Below are positions 14,286 through 23,308 of a DNA stretch of 64,000 nt, in pieces. Numbering within the stretch: the first letter of the stretch is position 1; every line of letters begins with the position of its first letter. Both the position numbers and the translations under genes were made by a program. The DNA lies in NCBI GenBank assembly GCA_963665735.1, contig OY762444.1, positions 2,790,001 to 2,854,000 of the forward strand, written 5' to 3'. The notes below the pieces were generated by a model. The model searched no databases and had not been told where the DNA came from. It worked only from the letters and a program-made list of their open reading frames with translations. The DNA is from CATOSK01 sp963665735. Its GTDB lineage: Bacteria > Chloroflexota > Dehalococcoidia > Lucifugimonadales > UBA3495.

Positions 14286-15227
14286 ATGTCCGTAATGGTC
14301 ACCGGCGGCACCGGCTTTATCGGCAACCGCATCATCCGCAAACTGGTGGAACGGGGCGAAGAAGTGGTCTGTTTCGACCTGGCCCCGCCCCGCGCCAACC
14401 TGGAACCCTACCTGGACCGCATCAGCCTTTACCGGGGCGACATTACCCAGATTCCCCACCTGCTGGAAGCCGTCAACACCCACGGCGTCCACAAAATCAT
14501 CCACATGGCGGCCCTGCTGCCCCCCGACACCGAAGACCGCCCCCACTTCGGGATGCTGGTCAATATCCAGGGAACCAACAACGTCTTTGAGGTGGCCCGC
14601 TGGACGGGCATTGAGCGGGTGGTTTACGCCAGTTCCATCGCCGTCTATGGCGTGCAGGACACTTTTGGCGACCGGCCCATCAACGAGGACGATCTGGCCG
14701 CCCCCATCAATATGTACGGCATGACCAAGGCCGCCAACGACTTCGCCGCCGCCAAGTACCGGGACAACTACGGGCTGGACATTCGCGGCGTCCGCATCTG
14801 CACCGTTTTCGGCCACGGGCGCGTTACCGGCATGACCGGCATGATTGGCGGCCTGATGGTGTCGCTGCCCGCCATCGGCCGGCCGGTGTCCATGAACTTC
14901 GACCCACAAGAGGCGTCGCCCATGATTCACGCCGAGGACGCCGCCGAAATTTTCGTAGAAGTCGCCTTGAAGCAAGACCTGTCCCACCAGGTTTATATCA
15001 GCGGCGGACACCTGGCGACGATTCAGGATATGGCCGACACTGTGCGCGAGTTTATCCCCGATGCCCAAATCACCACTGGAGACCGCCCGGTTCCCCACGT
15101 TTACCTGGTGGACAACAGCCGGATGCTGGCCGACATCGGTTACGAAATGCCGCCCCTGCGGGTAAGAGTGCTGGAACACATCAACGACGCTCGCCGGGAA
15201 GCGGGAATGTCGCCGATAGAGGGGTAA
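14286..15227 (+). CDS. NAD-dependent epimerase/dehydratase
   Basis: An extended short-chain dehydrogenase of 313 residues. It has the N-terminal Rossmann motif VTGGTGFIGNRII, the acidic residue for NAD(H) at VVCFDLAPPRA, a Ser in YASSIAVYG and the catalytic YGMTK. HAEDAAEIFVEVAL is the typical substrate-domain segment. The sugar or other substrate is unknown. I set the start at 14286 because CAGGAGGG lies immediately before it. It is not in a polysaccharide cluster, and similar solo epimerases in Chloroflexota act on diverse small molecules. Confidence 0.9.
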   Translation: MSVMVTGGTGFIGNRIIRKLVERGEEVVCFDLAPPRANLEPYLDRISLYRGDITQIPHLLEAVNTHGVHKIIHMAALLPPDTEDRPHFGMLVNIQGTNNVFEVARWTGIERVVYASSIAVYGVQDTFGDRPINEDDLAAPINMYGMTKAANDFAAAKYRDNYGLDIRGVRICTVFGHGRVTGMTGMIGGLMVSLPAIGRPVSMNFDPQEASPMIHAEDAAEIFVEVALKQDLSHQVYISGGHLATIQDMADTVREFIPDAQITTGDRPVPHVYLVDNSRMLADIGYEMPPLRVRVLEHINDARREAGMSPIEG

Positions 15228-15288
15228 TGCGGCAATTGACCGATTCCCCTACAATCATGGCTGCCCCAATCGGGGCGGGGGAGCGAAT

Positions 15289-15813
15289 ATGACCACCATA
15301 CCGTCGTTGCCGGAACACGGCGAGCAAAGCCCCGAAAACCGAAGGACGATAAGCCGACGGTTCATTTTGCAGGCCCAGGAAGAACTGGCCCAAGGCAACC
15401 GTCTCCAAGCCGGGGAAAAGGCGTGGGGAGCGGTAGCCCAGCACTTGAAAATCATCGGCGCCGATAGGGGCTGGAACAACCACACCCACCGGCAACTGGA
15501 AAGCATCGGGCGGCAAATCTGCGCCGAGTACCCCGATTATGCGTCTCCGGCGTTTATGGAGGCCCTGTCCGACGCTTACCACAAGGGACATGAGAACTTC
15601 TACAACAACAGTAGCAGTTTCAGCGAAGTCTCGGACGTGGTGGAAGAAGTGGGGAAAAGGGCCTTGCCGGTATTGGAAATCCTGGGAACGCTGCCTCCCC
15701 GTCCCTTCCGTATCGAGTCCAACACCCAACGGCGTCGGTTGGTAGAACTGACCGGAAACCACGCCTTGCAAGTCGGCGACGACTCGCCGGCAGGATTTTC
15801 CCTGCGCCACTAA
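15289..15813 (+). CDS. Hypothetical protein, possibly HEPN-like
   Basis: A 174-residue, mainly helical protein. RRFILQAQEELAQGNRLQAGEKAWGAVAQHLKII resembles the helical pairs of HEPN/PaREP1 proteins, in which AxEKAxGAxxHxL is common. No RNxxxH ribonuclease motif is present, so if it is HEPN-like it is probably not a nuclease. It has GGGGGAGCG before the ATG. It stands between the epimerase (plus strand) and the convergent membrane-protein pair. Confidence 0.45.
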   Translation: MTTIPSLPEHGEQSPENRRTISRRFILQAQEELAQGNRLQAGEKAWGAVAQHLKIIGADRGWNNHTHRQLESIGRQICAEYPDYASPAFMEALSDAYHKGHENFYNNSSSFSEVSDVVEEVGKRALPVLEILGTLPPRPFRIESNTQRRRLVELTGNHALQVGDDSPAGFSLRH

Positions 15814-15825
15814 CCGCGCAGTTGG

Positions 15826-16305
15826 CTACACCGGCGACGTGGACGACCCTGTTTGTTGCCGGGAGCCGCCGGGTTCACCGAATAGGATGTCTTGCACTAC
15901 CGGGTCTCCCGTCTTGACCATATCATTCTCCCGCCCCGCATCCTGTACCGTGGGCTCGTCCGTCTTAAAAGACTCGACCCGAGTTTCCCACTTGGGAGGC
16001 TCAAACAAATCAATCGTTGGCATCCTTTTTCCGGTGCCGCCGACGTTAACCTTGCGGGTACGAAATGTTGACGCAACGCAAATCCGTTCTTGAACCGACG
16101 TTACCTTAACGCTTGTTTTTTCCAATTCCACCGACCCAATGAATTCCCCGGTGTCCGGGTCGGTGATTGACGCGCCCGGTGAGCTAAGGATTTTGAAGAC
16201 CATACCGATTTGCACCCCGTCAGCCGCCCCTTTGTTCAGGGCAACTTCCCGGTCGCTGAGTACCCGGGCCACCTTGCCGCGAATCGGCTCAACGATACTG
16301 GTCAT
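15826..16305 (-). CDS. Hypothetical protein with FlgT-C-like beta domain
   Basis: A 159-residue protein. Residues 1-90 (MTSIVEPIRGKVARVLSDREVALNKGAADGV, then GMVFKILSSPG and SVELEKTSVKVTSVQERICVAS) look like the beta-barrel of FlgT C-terminal-like domains. The rest is polar and probably disordered. Its start overlaps the stop of the upstream membrane-protein gene by ATGA, so the two are translated together and are probably one functional unit. No function is known. Confidence 0.5.
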   Translation of the reverse strand: MTSIVEPIRGKVARVLSDREVALNKGAADGVQIGMVFKILSSPGASITDPDTGEFIGSVELEKTSVKVTSVQERICVASTFRTRKVNVGGTGKRMPTIDLFEPPKWETRVESFKTDEPTVQDAGRENDMVKTGDPVVQDILFGEPGGSRQQTGSSTSPV

Positions 16306-16736
16306 ATCCCTGGCTGCCTCCTTTCTATTTCCTCAACCTCTTCCGGCACGATGTCCCGCCAATCTTCTAAGGCGTCCCGTCCCGTCGCAATTTGCTCATT
16401 CACCAGAGCCTGAATCAAGTCCAAACGGTGGTCGGGATGTTCCCTTTTCAATTCCTCGATTCTGTTTGACAGACGGTGCTGACTCTCATAAAGAGCAGTA
16501 ACCCGCCGGAACGCTGCCCTAGCGTGAGGTTTTACCAATTCGACCGCCCCCGCCCTGGCCGCGTTCCTGCCGAATATGTAGGAACCCAGTAGCCCCGTTG
16601 CCAAAATCAGCAGTTGAAGAAGTCCGACCTCAAAAGTGGTCAGTTCCCGGAATGCAGTGAGTCCTACAACGGTAACCGCCGTAAGGACGCAAATCGTCAG
16701 CAGTACGAAAGAGAACCAGTTTTGCACAACGTCCAT
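16302..16736 (-). CDS. Membrane protein with two TM helices and a cytoplasmic coiled coil
   Basis: Two hydrophobic helices (WFSFVLLTICVLTAVTVVGL and FEVGLLQLLILATGLLGSYIF) are followed by a basic helical tail (residues 65-144) with heptad character (VTALYESQHRLSNRIEELKRE). An ATG five codons upstream (16751) is the alternative start; neither has a strong ribosome site. The coupled downstream gene encodes a soluble beta-domain protein, so this may anchor it at the membrane. No family is recognised. Confidence 0.5.
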   Translation of the reverse strand: MDVVQNWFSFVLLTICVLTAVTVVGLTAFRELTTFEVGLLQLLILATGLLGSYIFGRNAARAGAVELVKPHARAAFRRVTALYESQHRLSNRIEELKREHPDHRLDLIQALVNEQIATGRDALEDWRDIVPEEVEEIERRQPGI

Positions 16737-16890
16737 GCGCCCCGCCCGCATAGTGATTAGCAGTCACGACTGTCCGGCGTTGGGTTTGATAGGCGGACAA
16801 CTCAGTCATTATAACATCCAGCTAAGTGATAAAGTCCGGGCGAAATCCATCCATGCCCCACGCGCCGCATACCCGCCGGCCCTTTTGCGT

Positions 16891-16896
16891 TATAAT
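16891..16896 (+). promoter_or_regulatory. -10 box for the LLM oxidoreductase at 16938
   Basis: A perfect TATAAT, 41 bases before the ATG. No clear -35 box is seen at the right distance, so the assignment rests on position. Confidence 0.4.
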
Positions 16897-16937
16897 ACCC
16901 CCGACATTACCCACCCCGGCAATCTAAGGGGGCAGTT

Positions 16938-17864
16938 ATGAGCGTGGCAATCGGATACGTCCCGGGAGCCTTTGGACAGAGCGGCGATAATCCCAACTTC
17001 CTGCGGGAGTTGGTGGAAGTCGGCGACAGGTACGGCTACGATTCCATCTGGCTCAGCGACCGCATCGTCAGCAGCCGTTTCAGCCTGGAACCCCTCATTG
17101 CCCTTTCAATGGTCGCTGCCTACTCCGACCGCATGAAGTTCGGCACCAGCGTCCTGGCCCTCCCCCTCCGCAATCCGGTGGTGCTGGCCAAGCAGGTAGC
17201 CACCCTGGACTACCTTTCCCAGGGCCGTTTCTTTCCCGCCGTCGGACTGGGGCAGGAAGAGCCGGAAGAGTACGAAGCCTGCGGCGTTCCCAAGACCGAC
17301 CGGGCCGCCCGCACCGATGAGGCTATCGTCCTCATGCGCCGCCTCTGGGAAGAGGACAGCGTTACCCACGAAGGCCGTTTCTTTGCTTGCCACGACGTTA
17401 GCATCACCCCCAAGCCGGTGTTCCAGCCTTCGCCCCCGGTCTGGATTGGCGGACGCAGCCCCGCCGCCGCCCGGCGGGTGGGCCGCGTCGGCGACGGCTG
17501 GCTGGTTTCCAGCGCCACCCCCGGCGAAGTGGCCGAAGGGCGCGACATCGTTTTCGACACCGCCGCCGACAACCACCGGGAAATCGAAGAAGACCACATC
17601 GGCGTACTGCTGGGTTACTACATCTGCGACGATTACGAACAAGCGGCCACCAAGTCCCACCAGTACGTGACCCGCCACCGGCCCGACGCCCACTTTACCG
17701 AGTTCACCGCCCTGGGAACCACCCAGCAGGTAGCCGAGTTAATCCAGAGCTACATTGACGCCGGAGCCTTCAAGTTCGCCGTCCGTCCCCTCTGCGCCGG
17801 CGATGAATCCCTGGAGCAGTTGGAAATAATGGGCCAGGAAGTCCTGCCCCTGTTCCACCAATGA
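16938..17864 (+). CDS. LLM-class flavin-dependent oxidoreductase
   Basis: A 308-residue luciferase-like TIM barrel. Typical segments are YGYDSIWLSDRIV, GTSVLALPLRNPVVLAKQVAT, LDYLSQGRFFPAVGLG and PPVWIGGRSPAAARRVGRVGDGWL. The motif order is closest to the F420- or FMN-dependent members that act on small organic substrates. The upstream AAGGGGGCA is a ribosome site. The next gene, an MFS exporter, begins 22 bases after its stop, so the pair may process and export or import one compound. Confidence 0.88.
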   Translation: MSVAIGYVPGAFGQSGDNPNFLRELVEVGDRYGYDSIWLSDRIVSSRFSLEPLIALSMVAAYSDRMKFGTSVLALPLRNPVVLAKQVATLDYLSQGRFFPAVGLGQEEPEEYEACGVPKTDRAARTDEAIVLMRRLWEEDSVTHEGRFFACHDVSITPKPVFQPSPPVWIGGRSPAAARRVGRVGDGWLVSSATPGEVAEGRDIVFDTAADNHREIEEDHIGVLLGYYICDDYEQAATKSHQYVTRHRPDAHFTEFTALGTTQQVAELIQSYIDAGAFKFAVRPLCAGDESLEQLEIMGQEVLPLFHQ

Positions 17865-17886
17865 CGCAGCTAGGCCCTCTCCCGCT

Positions 17887-19206
17887 ATGACCGGCCCCGC
17901 CGGCCCATCTACTAGTTCCCTGCCGGCTCGGTTGCGCGGAGCGATTCCGCCGGCCCTGCATTACCCCAAGTTTCGGGCTTTCTGGCTGGGTATGCTGGCC
18001 TCGGTCGTCGGCTACCAGGTTTTCCAGTTCGGCCAGCTTTGGCTCATGTACCAGATTACCGGCTCCGCCCTTTCCCTGGGCTACGTCGGTTTGGCCAACG
18101 CCATCCCCGGAATCGTCCTCAACCTATTCGGCGGCGTTTACGCTGACCGCCTCGACCAACGGCGTCTCATAGTGGTGGCCCAACTTATTACCTCGGCCCT
18201 GGTATTCCTCCTGGCTACCCTGACCCTGCTGGACCTGGTGCGGCAGTGGCACATTTTGGCCGTCGCCTTTTCCGTCGGAGCGGTGGAGGCGTTCAACCAA
18301 CCGGCCCGTCAGTCCCTGTATCCCCACCTCATTGAGCGCCGGGTCCTGGTCAGCGCCATTGCTCTCAACTCCTCCGTCTGGCAGGGAACCCGCATCGTCG
18401 CCCCCGCAGTGGCCGGAGTCATCATTGCCCTGGTGGACACCGCCGCCGCATTTTACCTGGCCGGCGTGGGTTCGGTGGTGATGGCCCTGGTCATATTCTT
18501 CTTGAAGCTGCCGGCCATTGACCGGGACAGCCGGGGCAGCGCGGCCCGGGGAATGTGGGAAGGATTAAGCTTTATCCGGCGGAACCCGGTCTTTGCCTTC
18601 CTAATCGGCATGACCTTCATCAACAGCTTCTTCGGCATGAGCTATATCATAATGATGCCCGTTTTCGCGGTGGACATCCTCAAGGTCGGCGCAGAAGGCC
18701 AGGGGCTGCTGGTCAGCGCCAGCGGCATAGCTGCCTTGGCAACCTCGCTATGGTTCGGCTCCCGCAGCCGGGTGTCCCACCAAGGCTTTCTGATGATTGG
18801 CGGCGCAGTGCTGTTCGGGGCGCTGGTTGCCGCCTTCGCCATTACCTCCCGGTTGGTGGGGTCCTTCCCCCTGGCATTGGGTATCCTGTTTCTGGCCGGA
18901 TTCGCCAACTCCGTCTATATGATTAACGTACAGGGACTCCTTCACAGCTTGGTTCCGGACCAGATGCGGGGACGGGTCATGGGTTTCTTCGGCATGACCT
19001 GGAGCGTCATGCCCCTGGGCGGGTTGCAGGCCGGCGCCCTGGCCAGCATAGTCACCGCCCCCGTAGCCGTGGCCATTGGCGGGCTGGCCGTGGCGGCCTT
19101 CGCTATCGGTCCCGCCTTGCTGAACCCGCGCATTCGCAACGTAGATGCTTTGCTGTCCCAACCCGGCGATGTCGTGACAACACGCCCCGGCCCCTCCGCC
19201 GATTAA
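17887..19206 (+). CDS. MFS transporter (MFS_3 / EntS-like exporter)
   Basis: The 439-residue protein has about 12 hydrophobic helices. The conserved MFS loop 2-3 motif is visible as GGVYADRLDQRRLIV, and later PDQMRGRVMGFFGMTWSVMPLGGLQAGAL is characteristic of the EntS/MFS_3 group, whose members export siderophores, drugs or other small molecules. The substrate is unknown. It lies directly downstream of the LLM oxidoreductase. An adjacent minus-strand gene converges on its end, with only three bases between the stops. Confidence 0.88.
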   Translation: MTGPAGPSTSSLPARLRGAIPPALHYPKFRAFWLGMLASVVGYQVFQFGQLWLMYQITGSALSLGYVGLANAIPGIVLNLFGGVYADRLDQRRLIVVAQLITSALVFLLATLTLLDLVRQWHILAVAFSVGAVEAFNQPARQSLYPHLIERRVLVSAIALNSSVWQGTRIVAPAVAGVIIALVDTAAAFYLAGVGSVVMALVIFFLKLPAIDRDSRGSAARGMWEGLSFIRRNPVFAFLIGMTFINSFFGMSYIIMMPVFAVDILKVGAEGQGLLVSASGIAALATSLWFGSRSRVSHQGFLMIGGAVLFGALVAAFAITSRLVGSFPLALGILFLAGFANSVYMINVQGLLHSLVPDQMRGRVMGFFGMTWSVMPLGGLQAGALASIVTAPVAVAIGGLAVAAFAIGPALLNPRIRNVDALLSQPGDVVTTRPGPSAD

Positions 19207-19209
19207 CCC

Positions 19210-19674
19210 TTACGCGATTTCCGTCTCTTCTGGTGGCAGGATTTCGTCCGGGTCATAGCCTTTGGCCCGGAGCAGGGAGCGCACTTCTGCGATGGCAACT
19301 TCGCGGCCTTCTTGTTGGCCTCTTTCAAGACCCTGCTCAATCCCTTGTTCAAGCCCCTCTTGCAGACCCTCTTTGCGCGCCTCTTCCCTGAGTAGTCTAT
19401 CCCGCTCCTTCATGGCCCGGTACTTGTCGATCCCGCTGAACAGCAACGACATAACGCCACTTCCTCCCAAAACTGCGACGAAGATTATAACAATGAGCCC
19501 GCCGCTTACGCCGGCCAAAGTGCCGAGGAATTCGATTGCCGGTTCGTAGGCAACCCACCGGCGCATCGGCCAGCTTTCCGGGGCAAAGGCCCGGATTGAC
19601 ACGATGAATAAAGCGATGCCCGCCGCCAAGCCAAAGGAAACCGTTATCAGCAATTCCACCCGGCGGCTATTCAT
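19210..19674 (-). CDS. Membrane protein with two TM helices and a repetitive Glu/Gly helix
   Basis: A 154-residue protein with hydrophobic segments at about residues 8-28 (LLITVSFGLAAGIALFIVSI) and 48-78 (LGTLAGVSGGLIVIIFVAVLG), then a charged helix with short repeats EGLQEGLEQGIEQGLERGQ. The same repeat type is seen at the ends of many DUF-type proteins and transposase-like PDDEXK proteins, but here it follows membrane helices. No function can be given. Confidence 0.5.
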   Translation of the reverse strand: MNSRRVELLITVSFGLAAGIALFIVSIRAFAPESWPMRRWVAYEPAIEFLGTLAGVSGGLIVIIFVAVLGGSGVMSLLFSGIDKYRAMKERDRLLREEARKEGLQEGLEQGIEQGLERGQQEGREVAIAEVRSLLRAKGYDPDEILPPEETEIA

Positions 19675-19860
19675 TGACCAATTATAACACCGCTACACCC
19701 ACGCCGTTGCCGGAGCATGACGCATCGCCAATCAACCCCGCACATCCTCAATTCCCGCCATGCCAATCCCCAACGTACCCCAAACCCCGAAAATCCTGTA
19801 TCATTACCCCACTGATTCCTGGTTCCCTTTTCCCATCACCATCATGGCGGGAGGTAACTG

Positions 19861-21051
19861 ATGATTACCAAGGTTGGCAGCCTCTTTGCGGGCAACGTGG
19901 ATTTGGACGACATCGGATTGGAAGGCATCGCGGCCAACGACCGCTGGCTTTCCGACGAAGACCTGGCCGCGATATTCCCCAAGTGCGAAGCCATCTGCGA
20001 AGTCATGGATCGCCGCGGTTACAGCACCTTTTGGGCCGCCGAACACCACTTCCAGCGGGAAGGCTACGAGTGCATCCCCAACCTGCTGATGCTTTTCGTA
20101 CACTTGGCCCACCTGACCCGGCAACTCAAATTCGGCTGCGGGTTCAACATCAACCCCATGTGGCACCCCCTACGGCTGGCCGAGGACTACGCCACCGCCG
20201 ACATCCTTACCCAGGGCCGGGTTATCTTCGGCGTGGGCCGTGGCTACCACTCCCGGGAAGTCGAGACCTTCGGCAATCCCATCCTCGACCAGGACGCCAA
20301 CCGGGAGTTGTTTGAAGAGCAAATCGAGGTTATCTTCAAGTCCTTCAACGAACGGTCTTTCTCCCACCACGGCAAGCACTACGACATACCGCCCGATGTT
20401 CCTTACCGGGGTTACGACTTGAAGGAAATCACCCTGGTGCCTCGGCCCCGCACTTTGCCCGTGGAGTGTTGGCAGCCCATCGTCAGCGCCAGCCAGCGCG
20501 CCCTGGATTTCATGTGCAAGCACGGAATCAAGGGCATGATTGGCGGCGGCGCGGCCACCGGCGGCGCCAGCGATGAAGTGGTCAAGCGGTGGCAGGAAAC
20601 GCTAGCCCGGCACGGCAAGGAAACCGAACTGGGCGGCGACCTCATCATCAGCTACTCGGTGCAAATCGCCGACACCGAGCAGAAAGCCATTGACGAAGCC
20701 CGCGAGTGGGTGGAAGAGCGCGTCAAGATGTTCGGCCCGCTGGGATTCGTCCCCGGCCTGACGCCCCAGCAGTTGGAAATGCTGGCCGACCCCCGCCGCG
20801 CCCGTTCCGCCGGTCTGCCCACCATCGAGCAGGGCGTGGAAAGCGGTTCCTGGTTCGTCGGCCCGCCCGAAACCATCATCGAGAAGATTCAGGAAGTCCA
20901 AGACCGCTACCCCGGCCTGGAAGAAATCAACATCGGCGTCACCAACATGGGTATGCCCTTGAAAGCCACCCTGGAGCAACTGGAATGGTTCGGCGAGGCC
21001 GTCCTCCCCAAGTTCGCCAACCAGACCCAGGTTGCTGCCCCCGCCGACTAG
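19861..21051 (+). CDS. LLM-class flavin-dependent oxidoreductase (long form)
   Basis: A 396-residue luciferase-like protein, longer than the other two in the window. It shows GYSTFWAAEHHFQREGYECIPN, FGCGFNINPMWHPLRLAEDYATAD, LTQGRVIFGVGRGYHSREV and a C-terminal SWFVGPPETIIEKIQEV. The EHHF motif is common in alkanal monooxygenase-like enzymes of this superfamily. GGGAGGTAAC is directly before the ATG at 19861. It is monocistronic, and repeats fill the 240 bases after it. Confidence 0.88.
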   Translation: MITKVGSLFAGNVDLDDIGLEGIAANDRWLSDEDLAAIFPKCEAICEVMDRRGYSTFWAAEHHFQREGYECIPNLLMLFVHLAHLTRQLKFGCGFNINPMWHPLRLAEDYATADILTQGRVIFGVGRGYHSREVETFGNPILDQDANRELFEEQIEVIFKSFNERSFSHHGKHYDIPPDVPYRGYDLKEITLVPRPRTLPVECWQPIVSASQRALDFMCKHGIKGMIGGGAATGGASDEVVKRWQETLARHGKETELGGDLIISYSVQIADTEQKAIDEAREWVEERVKMFGPLGFVPGLTPQQLEMLADPRRARSAGLPTIEQGVESGSWFVGPPETIIEKIQEVQDRYPGLEEINIGVTNMGMPLKATLEQLEWFGEAVLPKFANQTQVAAPAD

Positions 21052-21078
21052 GGTGGCGTCGTTGCGTTCATGCAAACC

Positions 21079-21175
21079 CGTCATACCGGCGCAGGCCGGT
21101 ATCCAGGATTCCTTGCCCTCAAGGACGGTATCTTACGCCGGGATTTTCTGGATTCCGGCTTTCGCCGGTATGACG
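21079..21175. repeat. Two REP-like hairpins facing each other
   Basis: CGTCATACCGGCGCAGGCCGGTATCCAGG (21079-21107) and the reverse-oriented TGGATTCCGGCTTTCGCCGGTATGACG (21149-21175) lie head to head. Together they could fold into one larger cruciform. The rest of 21052-21289 contains no gene. Confidence 0.75.
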
Positions 21176-21289
21176 ATACGTCCTTCACGGGTCATAAGTC
21201 CCAATAAGTTGCGTTGCTAGGAAGAGTGATGCAAATTTCCAAATACCAGACTCCCAGCAGGATGTTGCCGGAACAGGGAACGTGACCGC

Positions 21290-22390
21290 ATGACCGCCGC
21301 CCCCGACAGCGTTCAGATGGACCCGCAAGCCCTCCGGCGAGTGGAGCAGCTTTTCCACCGCCAGTTGGAAAGCGGCCTCCATCCCGGCGCGGCCCTGGCC
21401 GTTTACCGCCACGGGCGGCTCGTTCTCGACGTTTTCGGCGGCCTCGCCGACCGCGACGCCTTCAAGCCCGTCAACCGCGGCACCATGTTTATCCTCTACT
21501 CCTCCACCAAGCCCCTGGCCGCCATCTGCCTGCATATCCTCTGGGAACGGGGCCGTTTGGCCTGGGACGACCCGGTAGCCGACTACTGGCCCGAGTTCGC
21601 CGCCCACGGCAAGGACTCCGTTACCATCCGCCACATCCTGACCCACCAGGCCGGTTTTCCCGAAACGCCCCCGTCCCTGACTTGGAACAAGTGGCGCGAC
21701 TGGGATTTCGTGGTCAAGTGCATGGAAGACCTGGTTCCCGAATACCAGTCCGGCGAGGTCATGGCCTACCATCCCCGTAACTTCGGCTGGATAATCGGCG
21801 AACTGGTGCGCCGCGTTGACGGACGCCCCTTCAACCAGTTTCTGCGGGAAGAAGTCACCGCGCCCTTGGGCATGAACGACGCCTACGTGGGTCTGCCCCC
21901 GGAACTGGAATGGCGGGTCTCCCGGGTTCACGCAATGGAAGACTGCGACCGCCCGGTGTCCATCCCGGCCTACAATCAGCCGGAAGTCCACCAGGCGGTA
22001 CACCCGGCCGGCGGGGGCATCACCACCGCCCGCGACCTGGCCCGTTTCTACGCCATGCTGGCCGGCGAAGGTTCCCTGGACGGCGTGCAAGTCCTGACCC
22101 CGGAAACCGTCGCCGAAGTCACCGCCCTGCAAGTTGAGGGCATGGACCTTTCCCTGGCCCAGCGCAAACGCCGCTCCCTGGGTCTGGTGCTGGACGACCC
22201 CCGCATGGGCGTTGCAGAGGATTCGGGAATCAACTGCTTCGGCCACGGCGGTCAGGCTACTTCCGTCGGCTGGGCTGACCGTAAGCTGGGCTTGGCCGTC
22301 GCCTACATCACCAACGGCGCCCGTTCCGAGGACACCAACGTCCCCCGCCTGGCCGAAATCTCCCAAGCCGTCCGCAACGCCTGCTTGTAG
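21290..22390 (+). CDS. Serine beta-lactamase-like / class C-type esterase
   Basis: A 366-residue serine hydrolase. The nucleophile is the Ser of SSTK in FILYSSTKPLAAICL; the Tyr of MAYHPRNFGWIIGELVRR matches the YxN-type position, and CFGHGGQATSVGWAD is in the place of the KTG box. Proteins like this (EstB/AmpC-like) are usually esterases or peptidases and not resistance enzymes. No signal peptide is visible, so it is probably cytoplasmic. It is transcribed alone, and repeats follow. Confidence 0.87.
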   Translation: MTAAPDSVQMDPQALRRVEQLFHRQLESGLHPGAALAVYRHGRLVLDVFGGLADRDAFKPVNRGTMFILYSSTKPLAAICLHILWERGRLAWDDPVADYWPEFAAHGKDSVTIRHILTHQAGFPETPPSLTWNKWRDWDFVVKCMEDLVPEYQSGEVMAYHPRNFGWIIGELVRRVDGRPFNQFLREEVTAPLGMNDAYVGLPPELEWRVSRVHAMEDCDRPVSIPAYNQPEVHQAVHPAGGGITTARDLARFYAMLAGEGSLDGVQVLTPETVAEVTALQVEGMDLSLAQRKRRSLGLVLDDPRMGVAEDSGINCFGHGGQATSVGWADRKLGLAVAYITNGARSEDTNVPRLAEISQAVRNACL

Positions 22391-22762
22391 TTCCCCCGCC
22401 AAATCGGGTCAAAACCAAAACCACCGCCCTCTACCGTCATTCCGGCGTAGGCCGGAATCCAGAAACCAACACACCAGCCATGTCGGTAGGGCAGGTTTCA
22501 CCCCGGTCTATCCTTGCCGCAACTACCGTCATTCCCGCGAAAGCGGGAATCCACATCCTTACCCGGAACCGGCGGCAACGCCGCCCAACCCGTCATTCCG
22601 GCGAAAAGCCGGCCCTGTACCACGATACGGGGCCGGAATCCAGAAATCCCAACGGTGGGGCATGGACTGGGTGAGGATGAAAAGTCCCTTCCTCCATCGA
22701 GGGGGAAGGTTAGGGACAGCATATCCGGCCCCGGAGTGGCTTTTTGGACTGACAAAACGTCC
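22391..22762. repeat. Intergenic repeat cluster
   Basis: There is no gene here. REP-like family A elements lie at 22435-22465 and 22527-22554. A third is split: the first arm at 22591-22612 and the second at 22632-22646 are separated by about 20 bases (CTGTACCACGATACGG). A family B hairpin is at 22685-22717 (CCTTCCTCCATCGAGGGGGA). Confidence 0.75.
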
Positions 22763-22792
22763 TTGGATGCAGAGCCGTTTATATACTATAAT
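22763..22792 (+). promoter_or_regulatory. Promoter of the rplI-dnaB operon
   Basis: TTGGAT (22763-22768) and a perfect TATAAT (22787-22792) lie 18 bases apart. The transcript would have a leader of about 55 bases before rplI. Confidence 0.6.
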
Positions 22793-22853
22793 CCCTTGTG
22801 CCACCAAATCCTTTAGTCCCTGGCCCTACAACCGGCCCCGCAAAGGAACCGCC

Positions 22854-23303
22854 ATGCACGTCATATTCCTCCAGGACGTTCCCAACCAGGCCCACGCCGG
22901 CGAAATTAAGCAGGTCGCCGACGGCTACGCCCGCAACTACCTGCTCCCCAAGGCCCTGGCCGAACCCGCCACCGCCGAAATAATGAAGCGCGTCCACAAA
23001 ATCAAGGCCGCCGGCGATGAACGCCGCCTCCGGGAAACCGAGGCGATGGAAGAACTGGCCCAAATGCTGGACAACACCAGTATCAGCCTGGCCGCCCGCG
23101 TCACCCCCACCGGACGCTACTACGGCGCCATCACCAGCACCCGCATCTCCCAGACCCTCACCGAGACCATCGGCCGCGACATTGACCGCCGCATCGTTGA
23201 CGTTATCGAACCCATCCGGGAACCCGGCGAGTACGAAATCGCCCTGCGGCTCTCCGCCGACATCTCGGCCACCATCATCATCAACGCCGAGGCGGAAGAA
23301 TAG
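22854..23303 (+). CDS. rplI: 50S ribosomal protein L9
   Basis: The 149-residue protein has the classic L9 architecture: N-terminal domain MHVIFLQDVPNQAHAGEIKQVADGYARNYLLPKALA, the long connecting helix (about residues 42-75) and a C-terminal domain that ends in IALRLSADISATIIINAEA. The N-terminus has Gln/Asn where Lys/Gly are usual (VPNQAHAGEI), a mild variation. The ATG at 22854 is chosen because upstream in-frame sequence is an antisense or repeat-region artefact and AAAGGAACC precedes it. It is followed five bases later by dnaB, a widespread pairing. Confidence 0.96.
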   Translation: MHVIFLQDVPNQAHAGEIKQVADGYARNYLLPKALAEPATAEIMKRVHKIKAAGDERRLRETEAMEELAQMLDNTSISLAARVTPTGRYYGAITSTRISQTLTETIGRDIDRRIVDVIEPIREPGEYEIALRLSADISATIIINAEAEE

Positions 23304-23308
23304 GACTG

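Noticed and set aside
21290..22390. Antibiotic-resistance beta-lactamase
   Set aside because: Only the fold is shared. No signal peptide and no KTG box; the family is mainly esterases and peptidases.
22134..22853. Extension of rplI upstream, which would make a long fusion protein
   Set aside because: The region contains the end of the beta-lactamase gene in another frame, repeats and the rplI promoter. L9 begins at 22854.
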